A stretch of DNA of 64,000 nucleotides from Arthrobacter sp. ES3-54 (GTDB lineage: Bacteria > Actinomycetota > Actinomycetes > Actinomycetales > Micrococcaceae), in contig NZ_JAQFIF010000003.1 of the NCBI RefSeq assembly GCF_029504395.1, positions 186,001 to 250,000 on the forward strand, in the 5' to 3' direction. A program made the translations under genes and the position numbers. Below are positions 36,832-44,361 of the stretch, piece by piece. Numbering within the stretch: position 1 is the stretch's first letter; each line of letters begins with the position of its first letter. The notes beneath the pieces are model-generated. The model was given only the letters and a program-made list of their open reading frames with translations, was not told where the DNA came from and searched no databases.

Positions 36832-38027
36832 GCCAGTCTCCGCCGGTGCTCGCCGCCCGGTCCTCCTCTGTCCCGTTGTACGCCGCAGGGTTTGTGACGG
36901 CCTTCGGCGCGCACAGTATTGCCGCTGGCATGGGTGCCCAGAGCGAAAACATCGGGCTGACACTGCTCAACCTGGGCATTCTGCTCGCCTTGTACGACAT
37001 CTCTGAGGTCTTCCTCAAGCCGGTCTTCGGTGCTCTCAGTGACCGCATCGGCACCAAGCCTGTCATCGTTGGAGGCCTTTTGGCCTTTGCCATGCTGTCC
37101 CTCATAGGCCTATGGGGAGAGGATCCGCTCATGCTGGGACTGGCCCGGCTCGGGCAGGGCGCCGCGGCTTCTGCCTTCTCCCCGGCGTCCTCGGCCATGG
37201 TGGCGCGCCTTGCTGCGGGAAGGAACGCCGGCGCCTACTTCGGGCGGTACGGCTCCTGGAAGAGTCTCGGATACGTCATCGGGCCGATGCTCGGCGCCGG
37301 CCTGATTTTCGCGGGCGGTTTTCCGCTGCTGTTCGCCGCCCTCTCGGCGCTGGCGGCAGCCGCCGCGGTATGGGTGATTGTTTCCGTGCCGCATCTGGAA
37401 CCCCTGCCGCGCCAGCGCTACACCGTTCTGGACCTGGCTCGGCAGATCACGGAACGGCGGTTCTGGATCCCCACACTGGTCTTGGCAGCCTCGACCGCCG
37501 CACTCGGCGCGGCGATCGGGTTTCTTCCCGCCCTGGCCACGAGGCACGGCCTCGACGCTCTCGCCGGAACGGCGGCAGTCAGCATCCTGGCAATCGCCTC
37601 GCTGCTTACCCAGCCCCGGATAGGCAAGATGCGTGACAACGGCAGCATCAGCGACGCACGGGGCATGACATCAGGCCTCCTGCTGACCGCGAGCGGCATC
37701 GCACTCCTGGCCCTGGCGCCCGGGCCGGTCACCATTTACCTGGCTGCCGCGGCGATCGGCATCGGCGTCGGCGTGGCCACTCCACTCGGCTTTGCCCACC
37801 TGGCGGATACCACTCCGCCTGAACGCATGGGCCGCACCATGGGCTCCGCCGAACTCGGACGCGAACTGGGGGACGCTGGCGGCCCGCTGCTGGTGGGAGG
37901 CATCGCCACACTCATCGGCCTGCCCGCCGGCCTCGGAGCCCTTGCAGTCCTGGTTGCAGCGGCCAGTGTTCCCCGACTCGCCCGCAGAGGGCCCGGGACG
38001 CCGGTGGGTGCCCCCCGCCGGAACTGA
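36828..38027 (+). CDS. MFS transporter coupled to ChrB-like protein
   Basis: A 399-residue, about 12-span major facilitator. Loop 2-3 signature is GALSDRIGTKPVIVGG, then LARLGQGAAASAFSPASSAM in span 4-5 and SLGYVIGPMLGAGLIF later. GTG 36828 overlaps the upstream stop, so both are translated together. The likely role is drug or oxyanion efflux, with chromate a possibility from the neighbour. A second half with GVGVATPLGFAHLAD is consistent with sugar or drug efflux families. No binding motif for a particular substrate was recognised. Confidence 0.85.
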   Translation: MSQSPPVLAARSSSVPLYAAGFVTAFGAHSIAAGMGAQSENIGLTLLNLGILLALYDISEVFLKPVFGALSDRIGTKPVIVGGLLAFAMLSLIGLWGEDPLMLGLARLGQGAAASAFSPASSAMVARLAAGRNAGAYFGRYGSWKSLGYVIGPMLGAGLIFAGGFPLLFAALSALAAAAAVWVIVSVPHLEPLPRQRYTVLDLARQITERRFWIPTLVLAASTAALGAAIGFLPALATRHGLDALAGTAAVSILAIASLLTQPRIGKMRDNGSISDARGMTSGLLLTASGIALLALAPGPVTIYLAAAAIGIGVGVATPLGFAHLADTTPPERMGRTMGSAELGRELGDAGGPLLVGGIATLIGLPAGLGALAVLVAAASVPRLARRGPGTPVGAPRRN

Positions 38028-38058
38028 TTGTTCGCCCCGACAGCCCGTGGCGGCAGCG

Positions 38059-39162
38059 TTATCCGTGGCTCGGCGGGTGGTGTCCTCCGGCCGGCCCTGC
38101 CTGGGCGAACGTGGGTACGGTCGTCACGGATCCCACGTTCGGGAGTGCGTGGCGGGTGGCATGGTCGATTTCGTCCTGGATGCTGGCAAGTTCCCCTAAA
38201 GCGGTAATCGCTGTCAGCGGGATGGAGACCTCGACGTGAAGCCGGTGGCCGGACCAGCGCAACCGGGACGTTGCGCCCTCGGGGGCGTGGGCGGTGACAA
38301 CTGCTGCCAGGCGCTCCGTCAGGTTCGGGTCGACGCCGTCCATGAGCCGGCGCCCGATGTCGCGAATGGTTCCCCACAGCAGCACTGCGATTGCTGCCGA
38401 GATGAACAGCCCCACGATCGGGTCCGCGAGGGGGAATCCGAGCCAGATGCCGACGACTCCGGCGACGACGGCCAGTGAGGTGAAGCCGTCGGTGCGGGCG
38501 TGAATGCCATCGGCGACGAGCGCGGCGGAGCCGATCCGTCGTCCCACGCGGATCCTGTAAATCGCGACGAGTTCGTTGCCGGCAAAGCCAACGAGCCCGG
38601 CGGCGAGCACCCAGCCCAGATTCTGGACCGGCTGGGGTTCAAAGAAGCGGCGGATGGATTCGACGGCGGCCACGACGGCCGAGAGTGCGATCATCGCCAC
38701 GATGAACAGCCCGGCGAGGTCCTCGGCCCGGCCGAAACCGTAGGTAAACGTCCGGGTCGCGGGGCGGCGTCCGAGCAGGAACGCGATCCACAGCGGCACG
38801 GCGGTCAGGGCATCGGAAAAATTGTGGATCGTGTCCGCCAGCAACGCCACAGAGTCGCTGATGAGGACGATGGCCAGCTGGAACAGTGAGGTGGCCCCCA
38901 GCCCGAGCAGGGAGACCTTGACGGCGCGAATGCCCTGGGAGCTTGTCTCCAGGACTGAGTCGATCGAGTCGGCCGCGTCATGGGAGTGGGGCACGAAGAG
39001 CTCCTGCAGCCACCCCTTGAACCCGGTCGCGTGAACGTGCCCGTGCGGGCCGTGGTGATGGTCGTCGTCGTGAGGCTGAAGGCCGCCCTTGTCTGCGCCA
39101 TGTCCAGAGTGACTGTGCGGGTGCGGGTGGATATCGTGGCCGGGATGCGTCGGCCGGTTCAT
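38059..39162 (-). CDS. Cation diffusion facilitator (Zn/Co/Cd exporter)
   Basis: A 367-residue CDF transporter. The first 60 residues are very His-rich (HDIHPHPHSHSGHG; DDDHHHGPHGHVH), a probable metal-binding tail. Six membrane spans follow, with DSVALLADTIHNFSDAL in span 2 and ADGIHARTDGFTSLAVV in span 5 holding the paired Asp/His metal site. The cytosolic C-terminal domain is near residues 285-350. It exports divalent cations in exchange for protons. The ATG overlaps the stop of the ArsR/SmtB gene (ATGA), so regulator and pump are coupled. Confidence 0.92.
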   Translation of the reverse strand: MNRPTHPGHDIHPHPHSHSGHGADKGGLQPHDDDHHHGPHGHVHATGFKGWLQELFVPHSHDAADSIDSVLETSSQGIRAVKVSLLGLGATSLFQLAIVLISDSVALLADTIHNFSDALTAVPLWIAFLLGRRPATRTFTYGFGRAEDLAGLFIVAMIALSAVVAAVESIRRFFEPQPVQNLGWVLAAGLVGFAGNELVAIYRIRVGRRIGSAALVADGIHARTDGFTSLAVVAGVVGIWLGFPLADPIVGLFISAAIAVLLWGTIRDIGRRLMDGVDPNLTERLAAVVTAHAPEGATSRLRWSGHRLHVEVSIPLTAITALGELASIQDEIDHATRHALPNVGSVTTVPTFAQAGPAGGHHPPSHG

Positions 39163-39536
39163 GCGCCGGCCTCCGTCTTCAGACTGTGTGGAGCGGTGGT
39201 GTGATGCGGAGCTGTGCCAAGGGTGTGTTCGGCCTGGTGAATGGCGTCGGCCACGAGCTGCCAGGCGTGCCCGTCCTGCAGGCGGTAGTAGACCTTGGTG
39301 CCTTCCTGCCGGGTGGCGACCATGCGCGCCAGCCGCATCTTGGCCAGATGCTGGGAAACCGCAGCCGCCGATTTCCCGGCTTTTTCAGCGAGCACATTGA
39401 CGGGCAGTTCGCCGTGGCGCAGGGCCAAGATCAGCCTGACCCGGGTGGCATCGGCCAGCATGGCGAAAACCTCAACCGCCAGCTCGACGTACTGGCTGTC
39501 CTCGGTCAGCGTGCAAGCATTGCTATCTGCATTCAT
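39159..39536 (-). CDS. ArsR/SmtB metal-responsive repressor
   Basis: A 125-residue winged-helix repressor. HTH residues about 52-75 (VNVLAEKAGKSAAAVSQHLA). The C-terminal helix DGHAWQLVADAIHQAEH resembles the alpha-5 metal site of SmtB/CzrA (D-x-H and later H residues), but the second His pair is one residue off the usual spacing, so the exact ligands are uncertain. It is co-transcribed with the CDF exporter and would release DNA upon zinc, cobalt, cadmium or nickel binding. The operator is expected just upstream near 39537-39570. Confidence 0.88.
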   Translation of the reverse strand: MNADSNACTLTEDSQYVELAVEVFAMLADATRVRLILALRHGELPVNVLAEKAGKSAAAVSQHLAKMRLARMVATRQEGTKVYYRLQDGHAWQLVADAIHQAEHTLGTAPHHTTAPHSLKTEAGA

Positions 39537-39579
39537 ACGCAGATACTTACATATAGCGGCGGCGCTAACAAGACGGCTG

Positions 39580-40116
39580 TCAGTCGTCGTCCCTTTGATG
39601 CCGAAGGCTCAGCTGCTTGGCGTGGAAGTCGAAATGACGTGTCGGGTAGGCGTACACATCGTTGAGTGTCATCAGCGGTGTGAAGAAGGGGTCCCACCTG
39701 TCGGGGAACGGCATCGACCTGGCGAGCGACTGGGAGCTCTCGTGGCCGAGCCGGCGGGAGAGTGCAGCGATGGTCTTGTCCAGTTTCCGGCCCATCCTGC
39801 GTCTGTTGTAGACGAGGGCGGCGGCCCGGGAACCCCAGTAATTCACCGCGTCAAACGGACGAGTGCCTGCGTTGAGGGCGGCTGCAAATGCTCTGCCAGC
39901 CGGGCGGGGGAGCCGGCAGACTACGTTGACGAGCGGAACCAGGGCGCGGACCACCATGTAGCCGAAGACCATGTGGAAGAGCAGCTCCTCGTTGGTCCAG
40001 CGTGTCCCGTCGGTTTTGCGGTGGAGTTCTGCGGGCGCTGCGCCCTGCAGCAAGGCGTCGAGGTCGTGGAGGGCGCGGCTGTACCCGGCCAGGATCTCGT
40101 TCGTCGTCGGGTTCAC
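39580..40116 (-). CDS. DinB-like protein
   Basis: A 178-residue protein of DinB/YfiT appearance: helical, with WTNEELLFHMVFGYMVVRAL near residue 40 (the first His of the metal site), and FTPLMTLNDVYAYPTRHFDFHAKQL near the C-terminus holding the H-x3-H pair. These are metal-binding, thiol-related proteins, in actinobacteria often mycothiol-dependent. GTG 40116 follows GGAGCG. The neighbouring arsenate-reductase operon is on the same strand but the functions may be unrelated. Confidence 0.75.
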   Translation of the reverse strand: MNPTTNEILAGYSRALHDLDALLQGAAPAELHRKTDGTRWTNEELLFHMVFGYMVVRALVPLVNVVCRLPRPAGRAFAAALNAGTRPFDAVNYWGSRAAALVYNRRRMGRKLDKTIAALSRRLGHESSQSLARSMPFPDRWDPFFTPLMTLNDVYAYPTRHFDFHAKQLSLRHQRDDD

Positions 40117-40144
40117 GATGGGCGCTCCGGCGTCGCGGGTACGG

Positions 40145-40567
40145 TCAGTTTCCAGTGAGTTCCGCGTACAGTTTCTGGACTCGGGCCTTGATGTCGTCCC
40201 GGACCAGGCTCATGCGTTCCATGCCTTCGATGCCGCGTTCGGAGGGCTCGTCCGTATTCCAGAACTCGAGCCGGTTGCCCTCGCGGGGCTCGACTTTAGC
40301 TTCGGTGCCCAGGACGATGACGACGTCGGCCGCGTCCAGGACGTCGTCAGTGACGGGTTTGGGGTGTTCGCCGCTGATGTCGATGCCGAGCTCTGCCAGG
40401 GAGTCCACGGACTGGGGGTTCAGCGATTCGGCGGGCTTGGTCCCGGCGGAGTGCACCGTAACGGTTCCGTTGGCGAGCTGTTTCATGAGTCCGGCGGCGA
40501 GCTGGGATTTTCCGCCGTTCTTGCTGCAGACGAACAGGACGCTGGGTGTTTTCGTGATCTCGGTCAT
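40145..40567 (-). CDS. Arsenate reductase-like protein (CX5K variant)
   Basis: A 140-residue protein with the low-molecular-weight phosphatase fold of actinobacterial ArsC. The P-loop reads [19 protein letters not shown]: Cys 14 is followed after five residues by Lys 20 where phosphatases have Arg. From memory, related C. glutamicum arsenate-mycothiol transferases carry a similar NGGKS. Later Cys residues are absent, fitting a mycothiol/mycoredoxin mechanism. The start overlaps the flavoprotein stop (ATGA). Last gene of the four-gene ars operon transcribed from 42.7 kb. Confidence 0.85.
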   Translation of the reverse strand: MTEITKTPSVLFVCSKNGGKSQLAAGLMKQLANGTVTVHSAGTKPAESLNPQSVDSLAELGIDISGEHPKPVTDDVLDAADVVIVLGTEAKVEPREGNRLEFWNTDEPSERGIEGMERMSLVRDDIKARVQKLYAELTGN

Positions 40568-41994
40568 GCGTTCGATTCTTCCTTATCGGAGCTGGGGCTG
40601 CTGAGCAGTGATGCGGCCAGTTGGCTTTCGCCGGAGCGTCCGTGGGACAGACCGGTGGGGAAGCCGACGAGCACCGGCTCCGTTGTCGCGCAGCACGAGG
40701 ACTCTGATATGACAGCGGCGGCTGCCGGGACTTCGCAGCTGGTGCCGGCGTCGGAAGAGCAGACCCCAGTTTCGGGGAGTTCGAGCTCAAGGGTGTCCGC
40801 GGCTACGCGGTCACCGGCCAGGGCCGCGGCGACGGAACGGACCTGTTCGTAGCCGGTGGCCAGCAGGAAGGTCGGCGCCCTGCCGTAAGACTTCATGCCG
40901 ACGATGTAGAAGTCCTTGTCCGGGTGGGCCAGCAGTGCTGCGCCGTGCGGGGGGACGGTGCCGCAGGAATGGAATTCCGGGTCGATGAGCGGGCCGAGTT
41001 CCGTGGGTGCTTCGACGGCCGCGTCCAGGTTCAGCCGGAGTTCACGCAGGATGTCCAGGTCGGGGCGGAAGCCGGTGCAGGGAACCACGATGTCGGCCTC
41101 GAGGGTCCGCCCGTCCACGGATTCGACGCTCACGTGCGAGACGAGGGATTTCAGCGAGCCGATGCCGAAGCCGGTGTGCAGTTCGATGGTTCCGGCCTCG
41201 ACGAGGCGGCGCAGGCGGGCACCGAGCTGGCCGCGGGCGGGCAGCCCGTCGGCATCGCCGCCGCCGTAGACCTTTTCTGCAGACGCGCCGCGGACCGCCC
41301 AGAGGATCCGGGTGTCCGGTTCGTCCTTGGCAAGGTCGGCGAGGCTGATCAGGGTGTTGGCGGCGGAGTGCCCGGCGCCGACGACCAGGACACGGCGTCC
41401 GGCGAACGAGGCGCGCTGCCGGCCGGTGACGTCCGGCAGTGGCGAGGAGATCCGGTGCGCGGCGGTGTCTTCTCCGATGGCGGGAAGCCCGGAGGTACCC
41501 AGCGGGTTGCGGGTGGACCAGGTGCCGGAGGCGTCAAAGACCCCGGCCACGGTGTAGTCGCGGGTTTCTCCGTCCACGTGCTCGACCCGGACGACGAACG
41601 GTGTGCTCTCGCGGTTGCGGGTGTGGGTCTTGTCCATGCCGGCGCGGGTCACGGCGATGACCCTGGCACCGGTTTGCAGCTTCGAGCTGATGGCCGGGAG
41701 CGCGGCCAGCGGGGCGAGGTAGTTGTCGATGAGTTCCCCGCCATAGGGCAGGGCCGTGGGCCGGGGCGATTCCCAGCCGTCGGCCTCGAGGAGGCGGACG
41801 GCGGCGGCATCGATGTTGAACCGCCACGGGGAGAACAGCCGGATGTGGCGCCACTGCTCGATGGCGGCACCCGCAGAGGGGCCCGCTTCGAAGATCAGCG
41901 GCTCAAGGCCGCGTTCGAGCAGGTGGGCCGCGGCGGCCAAGCCCACGGGGCCGGCACCGATCACTGCAACGGGAAGGTTCTTCGCTGAATCCAT
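40564..41994 (-). CDS. FAD-dependent monooxygenase-like protein in ars operon (ArsO-like)
   Basis: A 476-residue flavoprotein. FAD site [21 protein letters not shown] (part: [14 protein letters not shown], residues 11-24); NAD(P) site [20 protein letters not shown] near residue 200; and [14 protein letters not shown] near the C-terminal third. The tail after about residue 405 is Cys-rich (Cys 412, 420, 434, 435), unlike plain flavin monooxygenases, and may bind arsenite. ArsO genes next to ArsC are known in ars islands, though the reaction is unsettled. ATG 41994; the downstream ArsC overlaps its stop by four bases. Confidence 0.8.
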   Translation of the reverse strand: MDSAKNLPVAVIGAGPVGLAAAAHLLERGLEPLIFEAGPSAGAAIEQWRHIRLFSPWRFNIDAAAVRLLEADGWESPRPTALPYGGELIDNYLAPLAALPAISSKLQTGARVIAVTRAGMDKTHTRNRESTPFVVRVEHVDGETRDYTVAGVFDASGTWSTRNPLGTSGLPAIGEDTAAHRISSPLPDVTGRQRASFAGRRVLVVGAGHSAANTLISLADLAKDEPDTRILWAVRGASAEKVYGGGDADGLPARGQLGARLRRLVEAGTIELHTGFGIGSLKSLVSHVSVESVDGRTLEADIVVPCTGFRPDLDILRELRLNLDAAVEAPTELGPLIDPEFHSCGTVPPHGAALLAHPDKDFYIVGMKSYGRAPTFLLATGYEQVRSVAAALAGDRVAADTLELELPETGVCSSDAGTSCEVPAAAAVISESSCCATTEPVLVGFPTGLSHGRSGESQLAASLLSSPSSDKEESNA

Positions 41995-42041
41995 TGGTGT
42001 CCTCTTTCATCCGTAGTGGTGTTGCGGTTCTGTCGGGAGGT

Positions 42042-42073
42042 GCCTGCCGGTCCCTTGTGGGGCGCCGGCAGGC
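42042..42073 (-). terminator. Hairpin between the microprotein and arsO-like genes
   Basis: GCCTGCCGG (42042-42050) and CCGGCAGGC (42065-42073) form a nine-base-pair perfect stem, 15 bases after the microprotein stop on the minus strand. It would define a distinct 3' end for the arsC-microprotein message or slow transcription into the flavoprotein gene. Confidence 0.55.
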
Positions 42074-42087
42074 TGCGGACGTACTGC

Positions 42088-42168
42088 TCAGCAGCAGTCC
42101 GGGTCGTTGTCGCAGCAGTCCTGGCTGGTGTCGGCGCAGGTCGAATCGGTGCAGCAGTCGGTATCCAT
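42088..42168 (-). CDS. 26-residue Cys/Asp-rich microprotein of the arsenic operon
   Basis: Minus-strand ATG at 42168 opens a 26-codon frame with stop at 42088-42090. It has seven Cys (residues 5, 6, 11, 18, 19, 25, 26) in three CC pairs plus one single, and eight Asp, with no Lys, Arg or aromatic residues. A GGGGGTGAG purine tract precedes the ATG. It lies between arsC and the arsO-like gene in one transcript and before a hairpin. The composition suggests binding of arsenite or a soft metal, like a miniature metallothionein, but no family is recognised and function is inference. Confidence 0.7.
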   Translation of the reverse strand: MDTDCCTDSTCADTSQDCCDNDPDCC

Positions 42169-42224
42169 TCAGCTCACCCCCTCTCTGTTCGACGTCAGGC
42201 AGGTCTCCTGGTGCTCGATACGGG

Positions 42225-42647
42225 TTACTTGGCGACGGGCGTGAGGGAGGCGATCAGGTCCTCGATGCGGGTCTTGATCTCGTCGCGGATCGGGCGGACG
42301 GAGTCCACGCCCTGCCCAGCCGGGTCCTCCAGAACCCAGTCCTCGTAACGCTTGCCAGGGAAGTAGGGGCATTCATCGCCGCAACCCATCGTGATCACGA
42401 CGTCGGAGTCCTTCACGGCCTCTGTGGTGAGGACCTTGGGGATCTCGGCGGACATGTCGATGCCGAGCTCGGCCATGGCCTCAACGGCGGCCGGGTTGAC
42501 CTTGTCGGCAGGCTGGGACCCGGCCGAACGGACCTCGATCCGTCCCTCACCGAGGGCGGTCAGGAAAGCAGCGGCCATCTGGGAACGGCCGGCGTTGTGG
42601 ACGCAGACGAACAGAACGGACGGCTTCTTGGTGATTTCGATGCTCAC
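42225..42647 (-). CDS. arsC: Arsenate reductase ArsC (LMW-phosphatase type)
   Basis: A 140-residue reductase with P-loop VLFVCVHNAGRSQMAAAFL (Cys 15 to Arg 21, canonical CX5R), SAGSQPADKVNPAAVEAMAE and a CGDECPYFPGKRYEDW segment whose two Cys are candidates for resolving disulphides. It reduces arsenate to arsenite in the cytosol using thioredoxin or mycothiol. GTG 42647 has AGGAGAAG upstream. First gene of the operon arsC, microprotein, arsO-like, ArsC-variant; two ArsR boxes are located 86-140 bases upstream. Confidence 0.92.
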   Translation of the reverse strand: MSIEITKKPSVLFVCVHNAGRSQMAAAFLTALGEGRIEVRSAGSQPADKVNPAAVEAMAELGIDMSAEIPKVLTTEAVKDSDVVITMGCGDECPYFPGKRYEDWVLEDPAGQGVDSVRPIRDEIKTRIEDLIASLTPVAK

Positions 42648-42732
42648 GGGGCTTCTCCTGGAATCGGTTCGGTGACGGGTTAAGCGGTCTGGTTGAGGTC
42701 TTTTCACTCGCTCCTGCAGCGCCCATCCAAAT

Positions 42733-42786
42733 ATTGATAATGATCGATACAGTGAGTATCAGGCCATAGATTGATGATTGTCAATC
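42733..42786. promoter_or_regulatory. Two ArsR boxes before arsC
   Basis: ATTGATAATGATCGAT (42733-42748) and ATTGATGATTGTCAAT (42770-42785) share the ATTGAT...ATCAAT dyad form of actinobacterial ArsR operators. The second nearly equals the one before arsR at 44327-44342. They lie 86-140 bases upstream of arsC, in the 210-base gap to the ArsR-ArsC fusion gene. Confidence 0.8.
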
Positions 42787-42857
42787 TTTACGAGGGGACT
42801 GCGGAAGGGCCAATTGTTCTTGGCGGAAAGTGAGTTCGTTAATCGGCGGCCCCGGGA

Positions 42858-43532
42858 CTAGGCGGCCAGCACTCTCGGCGCGAAGTCGTTGATGCGGTGG
42901 GCGATGTCAGTGAACGCTTGTTCGAAGGCCTCGTCGGTGCCCAGGCGCAATGGATCTGGGACCGACCAGTGCACGCCACCAAGGCCGGTCAGCTCCTCAT
43001 GGGCGTTATCGCACACGGTCACGATGAAGTCCCCCTCGCCCGCCACCTGATCCAGCTTGCGTGGGCGGAGGTCTGCGAGGTCCACGCCGTGGCGCCGTGC
43101 GACGTCAATGGCGCCTTGGGCGATGCGTTCCGCGGGATGCGTTCCCGCCGACGTCGAGGGGATTTCGCTGACCTGCTGCCAGAGTGCGGCGGCCAGCTGG
43201 GACCGTGCACTGTTTCGCGTGCAGACGAACAAGACGCGACGGGCCCCGTGTTCGGCCCCCGGGACCAGGCCCTCCAGGGCATCGGCGGCAAGCCGGATAT
43301 AGCTGCGCCGCCGGTCGGCTTCGGAGCGGTGACGGTTTGCCAGCCCGGCCTCTTCCAGCGCGCGCAGATGGTGGGAGAGCAGATTTGATGGCATTCCCAG
43401 CTCTGCCTGCAGCTCCGTCGGGGAGAAGTCGCCCAGGGTCAGCAGGTCAACGATGCGTAGCCGCGCAGGATCGGCGAGGGCCGCGTGCTTGGCTACCCGC
43501 GCCCGGAAACCGTCTGCTGCCTCAATATTCAT
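42858..43532 (-). CDS. ArsR-ArsC fusion protein
   Basis: A 224-residue two-domain protein. The N-terminal ArsR-type winged helix (about residues 10-90) has FSPTELQAELGMPSNLLSHH as its recognition region and lacks Cys pairs for As(III). A low-molecular-weight phosphatase/ArsC domain follows from residue 98, with P-loop RRVLFVCTRNSARSQLAAAL (Cys 104 to Arg 110) and DFIVTVCDNAHEELT later. The enzyme half may sense thiols or arsenate, coupling redox state to DNA binding, or the two halves may simply be co-folded. ATG 43532. It is divergent from the aquaporin gene with 46 bases between starts. Confidence 0.88.
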   Translation of the reverse strand: MNIEAADGFRARVAKHAALADPARLRIVDLLTLGDFSPTELQAELGMPSNLLSHHLRALEEAGLANRHRSEADRRRSYIRLAADALEGLVPGAEHGARRVLFVCTRNSARSQLAAALWQQVSEIPSTSAGTHPAERIAQGAIDVARRHGVDLADLRPRKLDQVAGEGDFIVTVCDNAHEELTGLGGVHWSVPDPLRLGTDEAFEQAFTDIAHRINDFAPRVLAA

Positions 43533-43578
43533 TGGTTCAATTTTGACTGAGTTAATTCTTTCGGTCAAGCTGTTTGCC

Positions 43579-44331
43579 ATGACTTCCAACCAGCCGCCGC
43601 TGTGGCGCCGTGCCGTCACCGAACTGCTCGGCACCAGCCTGCTCGTGACAATCGTCGTCGGCTCCGGGATCGCCGCACAGCAGCTCTCCCCCAATGACGT
43701 TGGCCTGCAGCTGCTCCAGAACAGCACCGCCACGGTGCTGGGCCTGACGGTGCTGATTCTGGTGCTCGGGCCCGTGAGCGGCGCACATTTCAACCCCGTC
43801 GTCTCCCTCGCCGACTGGTTCCTGGGCCGACGCGGCGGTACCGGATTGACCCTGCCGGGGCTTTGCACCTACATCGTTGCCCAGACCGTGGGGGCAGTCA
43901 GCGGCAGCGTGGTCGCGAACGCCATGTTTGAGGTGGGCACCTCCATTTCCGTCAAGGAGCGCGCAACCCCGGGACATCTACTGGGTGAGGTTGTCGCGAC
44001 CGCGGGGCTTATCCTGCTAATTTTCGCCCTGGCTTCCACCCGGCGTGGCGTACTCGCCGCCCCGGCGGTGGGTGCCTACATCGGCGCTGCATACTGGTTC
44101 ACGTCCTCGACGTCGTTCGCGAACCCGGCCGTGACGGTGGGCCGCATCTTCAGTGACACCTTCGCCGGCATCGCACCGGCCTCCGTTCCGGGATTCGTCG
44201 TGGCGCAGCTGGTCGGGGCGACAGTAGGCCTTGGCCTCCTCCTCATCCTCTTCCCCTCCGCGGCCCGCACCGCGGACGACGTCGTTCTGGCGCACAGTGC
44301 GGAAACTGCCCGCCCGTCGTCGATACATTGA
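43579..44331 (+). CDS. MIP-family aquaporin, AqpS-like arsenite channel
   Basis: A 250-residue, six-span major intrinsic protein. The two half-helix motifs are HFNPVVSLADW (NPV at residues 72-74) and FANPAVTVGRI (NPA at 182-184). The Arg that normally follows the second NPA, part of the selectivity filter, is Val here, which should widen the pore. In Sinorhizobium AqpS is in an ars operon and exports arsenite made by ArsC; no ArsB or Acr3 gene is in this window, so this channel may do that task. ATG 43579 is taken as start. Confidence 0.85.
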   Translation: MTSNQPPLWRRAVTELLGTSLLVTIVVGSGIAAQQLSPNDVGLQLLQNSTATVLGLTVLILVLGPVSGAHFNPVVSLADWFLGRRGGTGLTLPGLCTYIVAQTVGAVSGSVVANAMFEVGTSISVKERATPGHLLGEVVATAGLILLIFALASTRRGVLAAPAVGAYIGAAYWFTSSTSFANPAVTVGRIFSDTFAGIAPASVPGFVVAQLVGATVGLGLLLILFPSAARTADDVVLAHSAETARPSSIH

Positions 44332-44342
44332 TGATTATCAAT
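44327..44342. promoter_or_regulatory. ArsR box before arsR
   Basis: ATTGATGATTATCAAT is a near-perfect dyad 20 bases before the arsR ATG, overlapping the last codon of the aquaporin gene. It matches the boxes at 42733-42786. It indicates autorepression and a separate promoter for arsR-arsN. Confidence 0.85.
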
Positions 44343-44361
44343 ATCAGGGCATAATGGGTAC

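Noticed and set aside
43543..43568. TTGAC...GTCAA dyad as an operator for the ArsR-ArsC fusion
   Set aside because: Arms are only five bases with a 16-base gap, and it does not resemble the other ArsR boxes; left unassigned.
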